Source of the DNA: Fictibacillus norfolkensis
GTDB lineage: Bacteria > Bacillota > Bacilli > Bacillales > Fictibacillaceae
Direction of reading: 5' to 3'
Assembly: GCF_014836645.1 (NCBI RefSeq)
Contig: NZ_JACSQM010000006.1
Coordinates: 186,001 to 250,000 of the forward strand
DNA: 64,000 nt
Shown: one piece after another, positions 17,968 through 26,563 of the stretch
How the letters are laid out: each line of letters starts with the position of its first letter
Numbering within the stretch: the first letter of the stretch is position 1
Translations under genes and position numbers: made by a program
Notes under the pieces: model-generated
What the model was told of the DNA's origin: nothing
The model's database searches: none
Seen by the model: the letters and a program-made list of their open reading frames with translations, nothing else

Positions 17968-18687
17968 ATGATGAGAAAAAATAAATTTCAAGAGATCTAT
18001 CAGGAAATATCTGCACAAATTCAAGAAGGTGTCATAAAAGCTAATACTCAGCTTCCGTCAGAACATGATTTAGCAGATGAATACGAAACATCGAGGGAGA
18101 CGGTTAGAAAGGCACTCAACCTTCTATCGCAAAACGGTTTCATACAAAAAATCCGTGGTAGAGGATCAATCGTTCTAGAAACAAACAAATTTAGCTTTCC
18201 TGTTTCGGGACTAGTAAGTTTTCAAGAGTTGTCAGAGTCTATGGGAAAGAACAGTATAACGACTGTTCATGAATTTGGTTTGATCGAGCCGGATGAGTTT
18301 CTTCAACAGCAGCTCCAGACAGAACCTGAAGAGCTTACTTGGAAAGTGATTCGTTCTCGACAGCTTGACGGAGAGACAATCATTTTGGACAAAGATTACT
18401 TTTTAAAAAAGTACGTACCAAAGCTCACGAAAGAAATTGCCGAACAATCTATCTACGCGTATTTAGAGAATGAGTTAGGTCTGAAGATCAGTTTTGCAAA
18501 AAAAGAAATTGTCGTTGAAGATTGTACGGAAGAAGATAAAGAATTGTTAGATCTAGATCGTTTTGAGCATATTGTTGTCGTGAAAAACTATGTGTATCTA
18601 GAAGATGCGAGCCTCTTTCAATACACAGAATCTCGTCATCGACTCGATCGTTTCTGTTTTGTCGATTTTGCAAGGCGGGGAAGATGA
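17968..18687 (+). CDS. treR: Trehalose operon repressor TreR (GntR/HutC)
   Basis: 239 residues: an N-terminal winged helix (LADEYETSRETVRKALNLLSQNGFI) and a C-terminal UTRA effector domain that binds trehalose-6-phosphate in B. subtilis TreR, with high similarity through the end (HRLDRFCFVDFARRGR). It most likely represses treP-treA-treR through the two TGTATATACA operators at 14595-14637. Last gene of the operon, 23 bp after treA. Confidence 0.94.
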   Translation: MMRKNKFQEIYQEISAQIQEGVIKANTQLPSEHDLADEYETSRETVRKALNLLSQNGFIQKIRGRGSIVLETNKFSFPVSGLVSFQELSESMGKNSITTVHEFGLIEPDEFLQQQLQTEPEELTWKVIRSRQLDGETIILDKDYFLKKYVPKLTKEIAEQSIYAYLENELGLKISFAKKEIVVEDCTEEDKELLDLDRFEHIVVVKNYVYLEDASLFQYTESRHRLDRFCFVDFARRGR

Positions 18688-18713
18688 TTAATCGAAGCAG
18701 GAAAATTAAACAT

Positions 18714-18748
18714 AAACCGCAGAGGAATTAACATCCCCTGCGGTTTTT
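18714..18748 (+). terminator. Terminator of tre operon
   Basis: AAACCGCAG ... CTGCGGTTTTT with an 15-nt loop region. Confidence 0.85.
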
Positions 18749-18754
18749 ATGTGA

Positions 18755-18922
18755 CTAAAATCCATTAGGACCATCACCGCTATTCCAATGACTACCAACT
18801 TCGCCTTGTCTTAAACTAGGATCAAGGCTATTGGTAAGTTGATCGTTTCTTTTCTTTCTTCTGTAATCTATGATAAATGCTAATGCTAAAATTCCAATGA
18901 TGAATAATAACAGCCACCACAA
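18755..18922 (-). CDS. Small single-pass membrane protein, 55 aa
   Basis: A minus-strand frame with a TTG start at 18922 after AAAAGGGGGA. It reads MWWLLLFIIGILALAFIIDY, a membrane helix, followed by RRKKRNDQLTN and a hydrophilic tail ending DGPNGF. Helix followed by a basic stop-transfer stretch is typical of real small membrane proteins. Family and function unknown. It may be cotranscribed with nothing else; the Nudix gene is the next upstream unit. Confidence 0.6.
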   Translation of the reverse strand: MWWLLLFIIGILALAFIIDYRRKKRNDQLTNSLDPSLRQGEVGSHWNSGDGPNGF

Positions 18923-18961
18923 AGCAACGTCCCCCTTTTATAAAAGTTTTTTACCACAATC

Positions 18962-19432
18962 CTAATTAATATCGCCAATATAAGTAGGTCCTTTGTATTT
19001 CGATTGACTTTTTTCTTGAATCAGTGGAATGATCCCTCGGGGGTAGTAATTGTATTCTGATAGCCGATCGATTGGAAGCCACTGGATTTCTAATTGAGTA
19101 GAATCTGGAGCAAGCGGCTGAAATTGTATTGGAACTTTTTCTAGGGATGCTTCAAATATATGTTCTACAATATGTATTCGGTTCACTTCTTTTTGATTCT
19201 CAACGTGGTTTTTGCTGATGAACTCCCGAACCCATAACAATGGACCAACTTCTACTTTTACGCCAAGTTCTTCTAAACATTCTCGAAGCACAGCGTTTGA
19301 TAAAGTCTCGTTAAAATCTTGTCCTCCACCTGGTATAACATATTTCGCTTCATCTTCATTTCCTTTTTTAATCGTTAAAACATGATGGTCATGAATGATT
19401 AATGCTTTTACCGAACTTCTAATCCTGTTCAT
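18962..19432 (-). CDS. Nudix hydrolase
   Basis: 156 residues from ATG 19432 (MNRIRSSVKALI), preceded by TGGAGGCTGATC. A complete Nudix box is present: GGGQDFNETLSNAV followed by LRECLEELGV, matching GX5EX7REUXEEXGU. Hydrolyses a nucleoside diphosphate linked to another group; the substrate cannot be told from sequence. Monocistronic and divergent from nhaC. Confidence 0.88.
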   Translation of the reverse strand: MNRIRSSVKALIIHDHHVLTIKKGNEDEAKYVIPGGGQDFNETLSNAVLRECLEELGVKVEVGPLLWVREFISKNHVENQKEVNRIHIVEHIFEASLEKVPIQFQPLAPDSTQLEIQWLPIDRLSEYNYYPRGIIPLIQEKSQSKYKGPTYIGDIN

Positions 19433-19526
19433 ATGATCAGCCTCCATAATGCTCTTTTCTTTAATTTACCATGTCTGTAATGTTGACAGCTTCTGTAAAG
19501 TTCGTTAGTATTATAACAGTTGCTAA

Positions 19527-19550
19527 CACGCTTCAACGCGTAAAAGCGTT
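19527..19550. promoter_or_regulatory. Inverted repeat before nhaC
   Basis: ACGCTT-N10-AAGCGT lies 40 bp before the nhaC start, close to a TATAAC box at 19512. Possible operator; the regulator is unknown. Confidence 0.35.
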
Positions 19551-19588
19551 TAAGTAAATAAGTGTAGAAGATGAACGGAGAGATTTAC

Positions 19589-20989
19589 ATGAAAAAACAA
19601 ATGAAATTACCGGTGGCTCTTGGAATGTTTACAATGATTTTTGCTGTGATGTTCACGAGTCTCGTGTATATAAAAGTTGAACCGCATATTCCATTGTTAG
19701 CCTGCCTGATTTTGTTGGGAGCAGTAGGAGTTGCTTTTGGAGCACAATGGAAGACGATAGAAAAAGGAATATTTAATGGTATCATAGCTGGATTGCAGCC
19801 AATCATGATTCTTTTAACAGTAGGACTTGTTATAGCAAGCTGGATGTTAAGTGGAACAGTGCCAACTTTACTGTTTTATGGGATGGATATTATTCAGCCT
19901 GAATGGTTTGCAGTAAGTGCCCTTATCATTACCGTAATTGTTTCTTCTTTTACCGGAAGTTCTTTTACAACTGTAGGAACAGTAGGTGTGGCATTAATGG
20001 GTATCAGTCACGTGCTTGGAGTCAATCCAGCATTAGCTGCAGGAGCTATTGTCTCTGGAGCGTGTTTCGGAGACAAAATGTCCCCATTGTCTGACTCAAC
20101 GAACTTTGCACCAGGAGTCGTTGGCGTAAATATGTTTGAACACATTCGACACATGATGTGGACAACGGTTCCGGCGTTCATCCTGACTGCTATTGCCTTT
20201 TTCGTACTTGGTGGTAGCGGAGGTAATGCGAATCTTCAAGAAATCAAAGAGATTCAGTCAGTGCTTTCAAGTGAGTTCCCAATTCATCTATTAACTCTAA
20301 TTTCACCAGTTGTTGTACTAGTTTTGGCGTTTCGTAAACTGCCAATCATACCTATCCTTTTAGCTGGTGTAACGGTGTCAATCATCGTAGGGTTTTTCTT
20401 AGTACCAGACCTGACACTGCAAAAAGTTATTAATACTATGCAAAATGGTCTGCAAACTCAGACAGGGAATGAAACAGTAGATACCATCGTTAATAAAGGT
20501 GGATTAATGTCTATGATGTGGTCGATCTCACTTGTATTGATCGCATTAGGACTAGGTGGAGTCATCCAAGCGTTAGGGATGTTTGATCTATTGTTTGGAG
20601 CTGTTAAGAACACTACTCAAAAAGCGAGCAAGCTAATTGCAACTACCCTAGCATCTTCAGTAGGAATCAATTTACTGGCAGGTGAAATGTACCTATCCAT
20701 CCTGTTGCCAGGACAGGCGTTGAAGGACGCTTATATTAAATCAGGCGTTCCACTAAAGAACTTATCTAGAACGGTAGAAGATGGAGGTACACTTGTGAAT
20801 CCACTCGTTCCCTGGAGTGTGAGTGGTGCATTCTTTGCATCAACATTAGGTGTATCGGTCATCGAGTACATTCCATATGCTTTGTTCTTATGGCTGTCTC
20901 CAATGTTCACTTTACTTCTTGCTTATACAGGTTGGAGTATCGGTCAAAAAAAAACGAATTCATTAGAAAATGATCATACAGCGGCATAA
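19589..20989 (+). CDS. nhaC: Na+/H+ antiporter NhaC family
   Basis: 466-residue polytopic membrane protein with about 11-12 helices. NhaC features are the SSFTGSSFTTVGTVGVALMG segment, SGACFGDKMSPLSDSTNFAPG and the C-terminal EDGGTLVNPLVPWSVSGAF. It probably exchanges Na+ for H+ at alkaline pH; paralogues exchange malate/lactate, so the substrate is not certain. The ATG at 19589 follows CGGAGAGATTTAC and is preferred to 19571. Confidence 0.88.
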   Translation: MKKQMKLPVALGMFTMIFAVMFTSLVYIKVEPHIPLLACLILLGAVGVAFGAQWKTIEKGIFNGIIAGLQPIMILLTVGLVIASWMLSGTVPTLLFYGMDIIQPEWFAVSALIITVIVSSFTGSSFTTVGTVGVALMGISHVLGVNPALAAGAIVSGACFGDKMSPLSDSTNFAPGVVGVNMFEHIRHMMWTTVPAFILTAIAFFVLGGSGGNANLQEIKEIQSVLSSEFPIHLLTLISPVVVLVLAFRKLPIIPILLAGVTVSIIVGFFLVPDLTLQKVINTMQNGLQTQTGNETVDTIVNKGGLMSMMWSISLVLIALGLGGVIQALGMFDLLFGAVKNTTQKASKLIATTLASSVGINLLAGEMYLSILLPGQALKDAYIKSGVPLKNLSRTVEDGGTLVNPLVPWSVSGAFFASTLGVSVIEYIPYALFLWLSPMFTLLLAYTGWSIGQKKTNSLENDHTAA

Positions 20990-21006
20990 TGATATAGAAA
21001 ACAATT

Positions 21007-21036
21007 GAGAAGCATCTCGTTAGATGCTTCTTTTCT
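21007..21036 (+). terminator. Terminator of nhaC
   Basis: GAGAAGCATCT-CGTT-AGATGCTTC followed by TTTTC. Confidence 0.85.
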
Positions 21037-21059
21037 TTTGATAAATATAAGATAAACTA

Positions 21060-21075
21060 TTATCATTATCGATAA
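21060..21075. promoter_or_regulatory. Candidate operator TTATC-N6-GATAA before the ArsR-type gene
   Basis: TTATC-ATTATC-GATAA. The same arms and spacing recur before psd (21754-21771), suggesting one regulator for both genes. Confidence 0.5.
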
Positions 21076-21125
21076 CAATAACAATAACAATAACAATAAC
21101 AATAACAATAACAATAACAATAACA
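21072..21125. repeat. Nine perfect ATAACA hexamers (microsatellite)
   Basis: 54 bp of uninterrupted (ATAACA)9 end at the ribosome binding site (AAAAGGATGA) of the next gene and start inside the candidate operator. Slipped-strand changes would alter the spacing between promoter/operator and start codon in 6-bp steps. Confidence 0.97.
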
Positions 21126-21144
21126 AAAAGGATGATTCTGTATC

Positions 21145-21678
21145 ATGCAAAGCAAAGCAGATTTTATTTTGCATCCTGTTCGAATGAAGATTATACAACA
21201 CCTCTCAAAAGGTCCGGCTACCGTAATGGAACTAAAAGAATGGGTATCTGAAGTTCCGCAAGCCACACTATATAGGCATTTAAATCTTCTTAGTAAGAAT
21301 GAGATCATTTATGTGGTTCAAGAAAAAAAAATACGTGGTGCTGTAGAGCGAACATATGCTATGAATCAAAACTCAACATATATAACGGCAGAAGAGGCAG
21401 CCAATTTGTCGAAAGAAGAGCATATGAAAATGTTTATGACGTTTGTATCCAGTGTAACTGGCGAAGTGGAAGCTTACTTTAACGGCAATACGGATCTTAA
21501 AACAGAAATTTTCGGTTATAATCAGTTGGATCTTTATTTAAATGATGAAGAGTGGGAAGAACTGAGTCAGGGAATGCAGGAACTCATCGGCAAATATGTG
21601 CCAAACAGACCTTCAAAACATAAAAAGAAGGTTAAACTTGTTCAGATGTTAGTGCCTGAACCTAAGAAGAGCAGTTAA
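21145..21678 (+). CDS. ArsR-like winged-helix transcription regulator
   Basis: 177 residues. The N-terminal ~75 form a helix-turn-helix of the ArsR/HTH_20 kind (HPVRMKIIQHLSKGPATVMELKEWVSEVPQATLYRHLNLL), followed by a wing with VQEKKIRGAVERTYAM. The C-terminal ~100 residues are helical and acidic, with a basic end (NRPSKHKKKVKLVQ). No metal-binding cysteine pair is seen. It likely autoregulates and may control psd, because both are preceded by TTATC-N6-GATAA dyads. The effector is unknown. Confidence 0.82.
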   Translation: MQSKADFILHPVRMKIIQHLSKGPATVMELKEWVSEVPQATLYRHLNLLSKNEIIYVVQEKKIRGAVERTYAMNQNSTYITAEEAANLSKEEHMKMFMTFVSSVTGEVEAYFNGNTDLKTEIFGYNQLDLYLNDEEWEELSQGMQELIGKYVPNRPSKHKKKVKLVQMLVPEPKKSS

Positions 21679-21753
21679 GAAGAGGAAACGCTGATATATT
21701 TAGCAGGATGCTTTATACTGAATGTATATCAAAAAAACCAAAACATAAACACC

Positions 21754-21771
21754 GTTATCAATAATGATAAC
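21754..21771. promoter_or_regulatory. Perfect-arm operator GTTATC-N6-GATAAC before psd
   Basis: GTTATC-AATAAT-GATAAC, 37 bp before the psd start. Matches the dyad at 21060-21075. Confidence 0.55.
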
Positions 21772-21808
21772 ATTCATATCATATTAAATTAAAGTTAGGT
21801 GATAGAAC

Positions 21809-22594
21809 ATGAACATGACCAGGTTTTATAGAAATCTATTTGAACTGAACGGCCATCCAGTTGTGGCACGTTCATTAAAGAAATTTGCACAATCTAAAGC
21901 AAGTAAACCTTTCATCCCTTCATTCGTGAAACTATATAAAATAAACATTAACGAAGCAACACGGGAGCTTAAAGAATATCATTCTCTTCACGATGTTTTT
22001 ATTCGTGATCTAAGACCAGATGCTCGCCCTGTTCCATCAGAAGCTCATGCATTTGTTAGTCCTTGTGACGCTGTGTTATCCGTAGTCGATCATCTTACAG
22101 AAGAGAGCCGTTTTACTGTAAAAGGACAAGAATATACGGTTGCTGAATTGTTAGGTTCTGAATCTGAAGCGAAGAAATACAGCGGGGGACAAGTATTTGT
22201 TTTTTATTTAAGTCCAACGGATTACCATCAAGTTCATGTTCCGGTGGATGCTGAAGTTGAGTCTGTCTACACACTAGGAAAAGAAGCTGCCCCGGTCAAC
22301 GAACTTGGATTACGTCATGGACTTCGACCTTTAACACGTAATTACAGATTAGTTACTGGAATGAATGCAAGCGGACAACCTCTTGCACATGTTATGGTAG
22401 GTGCTTTGAATGTAAATACGATTGAACGCACAAATCATGAGTCGGTTGTAAAAAGAGGAGATTCTTTTGGGTATTTTTCGTTTGGTTCTACTGTCGTTTT
22501 GTGTATTCCAAAAGGGGCTTTGAAGTTCACAGGCAAAAAAGGCAAGGTAAAGATGGGTGAGCTTCTTGGTGAATGGATTCCGAGAGAAGTTTAA
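21809..22594 (+). CDS. psd: Phosphatidylserine decarboxylase
   Basis: 261 residues. Converts phosphatidylserine to phosphatidylethanolamine at the membrane. It is made as a proenzyme that cleaves itself at the (L/F)GST motif, here FGST with the serine near residue 227, which becomes the pyruvoyl group. Other family motifs are SPCDAVLSVVD and YHQVHVPVDAEV. It stands apart from pssA, with a promoter region sharing an operator with the preceding regulator gene. Start ATG follows TTAGGTGATAGAAC. Confidence 0.93.
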   Translation: MNMTRFYRNLFELNGHPVVARSLKKFAQSKASKPFIPSFVKLYKININEATRELKEYHSLHDVFIRDLRPDARPVPSEAHAFVSPCDAVLSVVDHLTEESRFTVKGQEYTVAELLGSESEAKKYSGGQVFVFYLSPTDYHQVHVPVDAEVESVYTLGKEAAPVNELGLRHGLRPLTRNYRLVTGMNASGQPLAHVMVGALNVNTIERTNHESVVKRGDSFGYFSFGSTVVLCIPKGALKFTGKKGKVKMGELLGEWIPREV

Positions 22595-22640
22595 TTATCA
22601 AACTAAAAAGCTGTTTCAATTTACTTAGTAGCTCTGATAG

Positions 22641-22696
22641 TAGTTGATCTCCGCTCCAGGTTGCTCGCTTTCCATGGGGCGACCGGTGAGCCCCTT
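22641..22696. repeat. Dispersed palindromic repeat, truncated copy 2
   Basis: Only the left ~55 bp (GTTGATCTCCGCTCCAGG ... GGTGAGCC) is present; the right half is missing. Confidence 0.85.
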
Positions 22697-22751
22697 GTCT
22701 AGTTGCAGTGACTAGCCGTATATTGATCTAGTTAATAAAACATCACATAAG

Positions 22752-22799
22752 AAAAAGGATAAAACTTCTCGTCATCGCGAGTTAGTTTTATCCTTTTTA
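22752..22799. terminator. Bidirectional terminator between psd and fruA
   Basis: AAAAAGGATAAAACT ... AGTTTTATCCTTTTT, a long stem with A and T tracts on both sides, serving both convergent genes. Confidence 0.88.
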
Positions 22800-22820
22800 T
22801 GTTTCAGTTTTCCCCTCACA

Positions 22821-24719
22821 TCACGCTGCGAGTTCTTTTTTGTTTTCTTGAACTTCTTTTTTCAGGATACCAGCAATAAAAGCGGTAACGAATGAACCGA
22901 TCAAAATCGCTAATACGTATAGCAACGGATTTCCGTTCACGATTGGAATAACGAACGCGCCTCCATGTGGTGCTGGTAGTCCGATACCGAATACCATCGA
23001 TAAAGCACCAGCTACAGCGGAACCGATAACAGCGGCTGGGATTACACGACCAGGATCGGCAGCAGCGAATGGAATAGCACCTTCAGTAATAAAGGAAGCT
23101 CCCATAATATAATTTGTCTTACCTGCTTCTCGCTCTGCTTTTGTATATTTCTTTTTAAATAATGTTGTTGATAGTGCGAGTCCTAGAGGTGGAACCATGC
23201 CACCAGCCATAATGGCTGCATGAGGTGCAAAGTTACCTGCATCGATCATCGCGATACCGAATGTAAAAGCTGCTTTATTGATAGGTCCACCCATATCGAC
23301 GGCCATCATTCCGCCTAGAATTAAACCTAAGAAAACGAGATTTCCAGTTCCCATCCCTTTTAACCACAACGTTAATGCGTCGTTCAATGCTTTCACGGGT
23401 TCAATCACAATGAACATCATGATCAGACCGGTGAGAAGGATGCCGAATAATGGATAAAGAAGAACAGGTTTGATTCCTTCTAATGATTGAGGTAAGCTGC
23501 TAAACAACTTTTTTAATCCAAGAACTAGATATCCTGCTAAGAAACCAGCAATCAGCCCACCAAGGAAACCAGCTCCGCCTGTTGCGGCCATGAATCCTCC
23601 GACCATACCTGGCGCAAATCCTGGACGATCTGCGATGCTCATCGCAATAAAACCTGCTAAAACAGGGATCATGAGAGCAAACGCGTTACCGCCACCTATC
23701 GTGCTCAGTGCTTCAGCGATCGGGTGATAAGAAGGATCTTTCGGATCAGCCGCATTAATCCCGAAAATAAACGAGATCGCAATCAGAATTCCTCCACCAA
23801 CAACGAAGGGAAGCATGTTGGACACACCGCTCATCAAGTGTTTATAAAACCCAGTTCTTCCTGGAGAAGCGGTTTTCTTCTCATCAACATTCGATGCTTC
23901 TCCGTTACTTTTATAAACAGGAGCATCTTGATCTAACGCTTGCTGAATGAGCTGTTGAGGCTTTCGAATACCTTGAGCTACCGGAACTTGAATCACGTGT
24001 TTGCCGTTGAAACGTTCCAACTCAACTTGTTTATCTGCAGCGACTATAATCGCATGAGCTTCTTCGATATCCTCTTTCGTAAGTGCGTTTTTAATTCCGC
24101 TCGAACCATTTGTTTCTACTTTTAAGTTGACGTCCATTTCCTTCGCTTTTGCTTTTAGCGCATCAGCTGCCATATACGTATGAGCAATGCCTGTAGGGCA
24201 GGCTGTAACGGCTAGTATTTTTTGTTTCGAAGAAGAAGAGGTATGATTTTCTTCTTTTTCCATCTCTTTTTCTTTAGCATCAATCGCATCTAAGATTTCT
24301 TTTTCTGTTCTAGCAGATTCGAGTTTCGATCTGAAATTAGGATCCATCAAAAAGCTTGAAAGTCTAGAGAGTGTTGCTAAATGGTCATTGTTAGCGCCTT
24401 CATAAGCGGCGATCATAAAAAACAGATGGGCGTTTTGACCGTCCAGAGATTCATAGTCGATGCCATCTGTTGAACGACCGAAAGCGATAGCAGGCTCGCT
24501 TACAGCATTTGTTTTTGCATGAGGTATGGCGATTCCTTCACCGATACCTGTTGTACTTTGACTTTCTCTCGCTAAGATTGCTTCTTTATATCCTTTTTTA
24601 TCATTTAGTTTTCCAGCTGTATGCAATTTCTCGATTAATTCATCTATTACTGCTTCTTTGGATTGAGACTGTAAGTTTAATAGGATTGTATCTTTTGTTA
24701 ATAAATCCGTGATTTTCAT
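22821..24719 (-). CDS. fruA: Fructose PTS transporter IIABC FruA
   Basis: About 632 residues. EIIA (1-145) has the phosphorylated His67 in AIPHAKT. EIIB (about 165-265) has the phosphorylated cysteine in AVTACPTGIAHTYMAA. EIIC (about 295-625) is a multi-helix permease with the ITEGAIPFAAADP motif. Imports fructose as fructose-1-phosphate. Three tandem ATGs follow GAGGAGGA; the third (24719) has the best spacing. Last gene of fruR-fruK-fruA. Confidence 0.95.
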   Translation of the reverse strand: MKITDLLTKDTILLNLQSQSKEAVIDELIEKLHTAGKLNDKKGYKEAILARESQSTTGIGEGIAIPHAKTNAVSEPAIAFGRSTDGIDYESLDGQNAHLFFMIAAYEGANNDHLATLSRLSSFLMDPNFRSKLESARTEKEILDAIDAKEKEMEKEENHTSSSSKQKILAVTACPTGIAHTYMAADALKAKAKEMDVNLKVETNGSSGIKNALTKEDIEEAHAIIVAADKQVELERFNGKHVIQVPVAQGIRKPQQLIQQALDQDAPVYKSNGEASNVDEKKTASPGRTGFYKHLMSGVSNMLPFVVGGGILIAISFIFGINAADPKDPSYHPIAEALSTIGGGNAFALMIPVLAGFIAMSIADRPGFAPGMVGGFMAATGGAGFLGGLIAGFLAGYLVLGLKKLFSSLPQSLEGIKPVLLYPLFGILLTGLIMMFIVIEPVKALNDALTLWLKGMGTGNLVFLGLILGGMMAVDMGGPINKAAFTFGIAMIDAGNFAPHAAIMAGGMVPPLGLALSTTLFKKKYTKAEREAGKTNYIMGASFITEGAIPFAAADPGRVIPAAVIGSAVAGALSMVFGIGLPAPHGGAFVIPIVNGNPLLYVLAILIGSFVTAFIAGILKKEVQENKKELAA

Positions 24720-24734
24720 CATCATTCCTCCTCG

Positions 24735-25652
24735 TTATCGTGTTACTTCTTCTATAACGATCTGTTTACGTAAAAATTCTACCTGTTCCAGCGTGCACAA
24801 GTCTTCTGAAAAGGCAGTGGCACTTCCTGCAGCAACTCCGTATTGAAACGCGGTTGAGAGGTCACGTTCTTGGATGATCTGAGAAAGGAATCCTGCTACA
24901 ACAGAATCACCAGCTCCTACTGAATTTTTAACGGTTCCAACAGGTACGTTTGATATTAGGACAGTATCTTTGTTAAGAAAGATTGCGCCATCTCCAGCCA
25001 TAGAAACGATGACATTCTGTACACCTGCTTCTAACAGCTTTTTACCGTAAAAAATAGCATCCTCTTTGCTGTTAACGTCTGTTTGAAAAAGTTCTCCTAA
25101 TTCATGGTGGTTTGGCTTAATTAAAAAGGGCTGAAATGATAACGTCTTCCGCAGTGCTTCTCCAGCCGTATCAATGACCGCATGAATTCCTTGGCCGTTA
25201 CATTTTTTAGCGATCTCTGCATAAAAATCATCTGAGATCGATGGTGGAATGCTTCCAGCAAGAAGGAGGAAATCACCTTCGCTCATGTTGTCAATTTTTT
25301 GAAGTAAATTTTGTTGATTTTCTATAGAGATAGAAGGTCCTAGACCATTAATCTCTGTTTCCTTATGAGACTTAAGCTTCACATTAATTCTCGTAACTTC
25401 TGAAACATTTATAAAATCATGAAGAATTTGCTCTTCTGTTAAAAAGTCTTTTATAAAAGCCCCAGTAAAGCCACCGGTGTAGCCAAGTGCAGTACTGTCT
25501 ATCCCAAGATGCTTAAGGACGCGTGAAACGTTGATGCCTTTTCCACCGGGGTAGACAAATGTATCTGATGTGCGGTTTAAATGTCCTTCTTTAAAATCCT
25601 CCACTCGAGCTACATAATCGATGGATGGATTGAGTGTGCAAGTATAAATCAT
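24735..25652 (-). CDS. fruK: 1-phosphofructokinase FruK
   Basis: 305-residue PfkB-family kinase converting fructose-1-phosphate to fructose-1,6-bisphosphate. Seen: the PGGKGINVSRVLKHLG motif near residue 36 and the C-terminal GAGDSVVAGF active-site motif. It overlaps the end of fruR by 4 bp and precedes fruA by 15 bp, so the operon is translationally linked. Confidence 0.95.
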   Translation of the reverse strand: MIYTCTLNPSIDYVARVEDFKEGHLNRTSDTFVYPGGKGINVSRVLKHLGIDSTALGYTGGFTGAFIKDFLTEEQILHDFINVSEVTRINVKLKSHKETEINGLGPSISIENQQNLLQKIDNMSEGDFLLLAGSIPPSISDDFYAEIAKKCNGQGIHAVIDTAGEALRKTLSFQPFLIKPNHHELGELFQTDVNSKEDAIFYGKKLLEAGVQNVIVSMAGDGAIFLNKDTVLISNVPVGTVKNSVGAGDSVVAGFLSQIIQERDLSTAFQYGVAAGSATAFSEDLCTLEQVEFLRKQIVIEEVTR

Positions 25653-26401
25653 GGTGTCACAACCCTTATCTCTGTCTTATCTTGAAAGTCATAGATGACG
25701 TCATCATCAATTTCGTTCGTAATTATAATAGCCTCACTTAAGTCTGCTACTTTTGAGAACGAAGTCTCATTAAATTTAGTATGATCTGCTAGTATGAATG
25801 CATTTTGTGAAAGGGAGATCGCTAAACCTTTTACTGCTGCTTCTTCAGGATCTGGCGTAGTGAAGCCTGCCTCAATATGAATGCCGTTCATCCCGAGAAA
25901 CACCTTGTCAAATCGGTAGGAACTCAAATTCTTAATCGCACTGCTGCCAACAAGTGCTTTCGTTTTAGACTTAACGAGTCCACCTATCAAGTACGTCTTA
26001 ATCTCGTGCTCACTTAATGCTTCAAGGTGTGAGATGGCATTCGTTACAACGGTGATCTCTCTATCCTTAAGATGAGGAATCATCTTTAGTGTTGTCGTAC
26101 CTGCATCGAGATAGATACAATCTCCGGTCTCAACTAAGTCGCCTGCATATTGTGCAATTCTTTGTTTTTCTAAAGAGTTTCTATCTGATTTTTCAAATAC
26201 GCTCAATTCCTCGCTTTTTTGGTGAGTAAGGGAAGCTCCGCCATGTACGCGTTTTAATTTCTTTTCTTTCTGCAGCTGACTGAGATCCCTGCGTATCGTA
26301 GATTCAGATGAACTTGTTGCTTCAACTAGTTCTTGTATAGTTACTACTGACTTTTCGCCTAATACTTCAATGATTTTACGATGTCTTTCAGGTGTAAGCA
26401 T
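25649..26401 (-). CDS. fruR: Fructose operon repressor FruR (DeoR family)
   Basis: 250 residues. DeoR-type helix-turn-helix (VVTIQELVEATSSSESTIRRDLSQLQKEKKLKRVHGG), then a sugar-phosphate-binding domain (YLDAGTTTLKMIPHL; ILADHTKFNE). The probable operator is the set of four 10-bp repeats at 26463-26502 upstream of its promoter. First gene of the fru operon; ATG after TATGGAGGTGTCAGG. Confidence 0.93.
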   Translation of the reverse strand: MLTPERHRKIIEVLGEKSVVTIQELVEATSSSESTIRRDLSQLQKEKKLKRVHGGASLTHQKSEELSVFEKSDRNSLEKQRIAQYAGDLVETGDCIYLDAGTTTLKMIPHLKDREITVVTNAISHLEALSEHEIKTYLIGGLVKSKTKALVGSSAIKNLSSYRFDKVFLGMNGIHIEAGFTTPDPEEAAVKGLAISLSQNAFILADHTKFNETSFSKVADLSEAIIITNEIDDDVIYDFQDKTEIRVVTP

Positions 26402-26436
26402 CCTGACACCTCCATATGTTCTCTATCCTTGACAAC

Positions 26437-26465
26437 ATTGTAACGTAAGCCCTTACATTTTTCAA
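26437..26465 (-). promoter_or_regulatory. Promoter of fruRKA with a cre-like spacer
   Basis: Minus strand TTGAAA (26460-26465), 17 bp, TACAAT (26437-26442). The spacer contains TGTAAGGGCTTACG, a palindrome with two mismatches to cre. Confidence 0.65.
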
Positions 26466-26502
26466 TCATAAACAATCAAAAATAATCAAAAACAACCATA
26501 AC
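26463..26502. promoter_or_regulatory. Four 10-bp direct repeats, probable FruR operator
   Basis: CAATCATAAA, CAATCAAAAA, TAATCAAAAA and CAACCATAAC follow each other without gaps. Direct repeats with helical-turn spacing are typical of DeoR-family operators. The array overlaps the -35 of fruR and lies between the divergent fruR and AAC(3)-like genes. Confidence 0.65.
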
Positions 26503-26521
26503 CAAAGTATTCCATTTTGTT

Positions 26522-26530
26522 TGGTATAAT
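26522..26530 (+). promoter_or_regulatory. Extended -10 promoter of the AAC(3)-like gene
   Basis: TGG-TATAAT (extended -10) at 26522-26530, 34 bp before the start codon; no clear -35. Confidence 0.6.
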
Positions 26531-26563
26531 GAAGATATATAAAAATTTGAAGGTGTGAGAAAC

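Noticed and set aside
20974..21308. Minus-strand frames with poly-Leu or poly-Cys/Tyr runs
   Set aside because: Pure translation of the ATAACA microsatellite.
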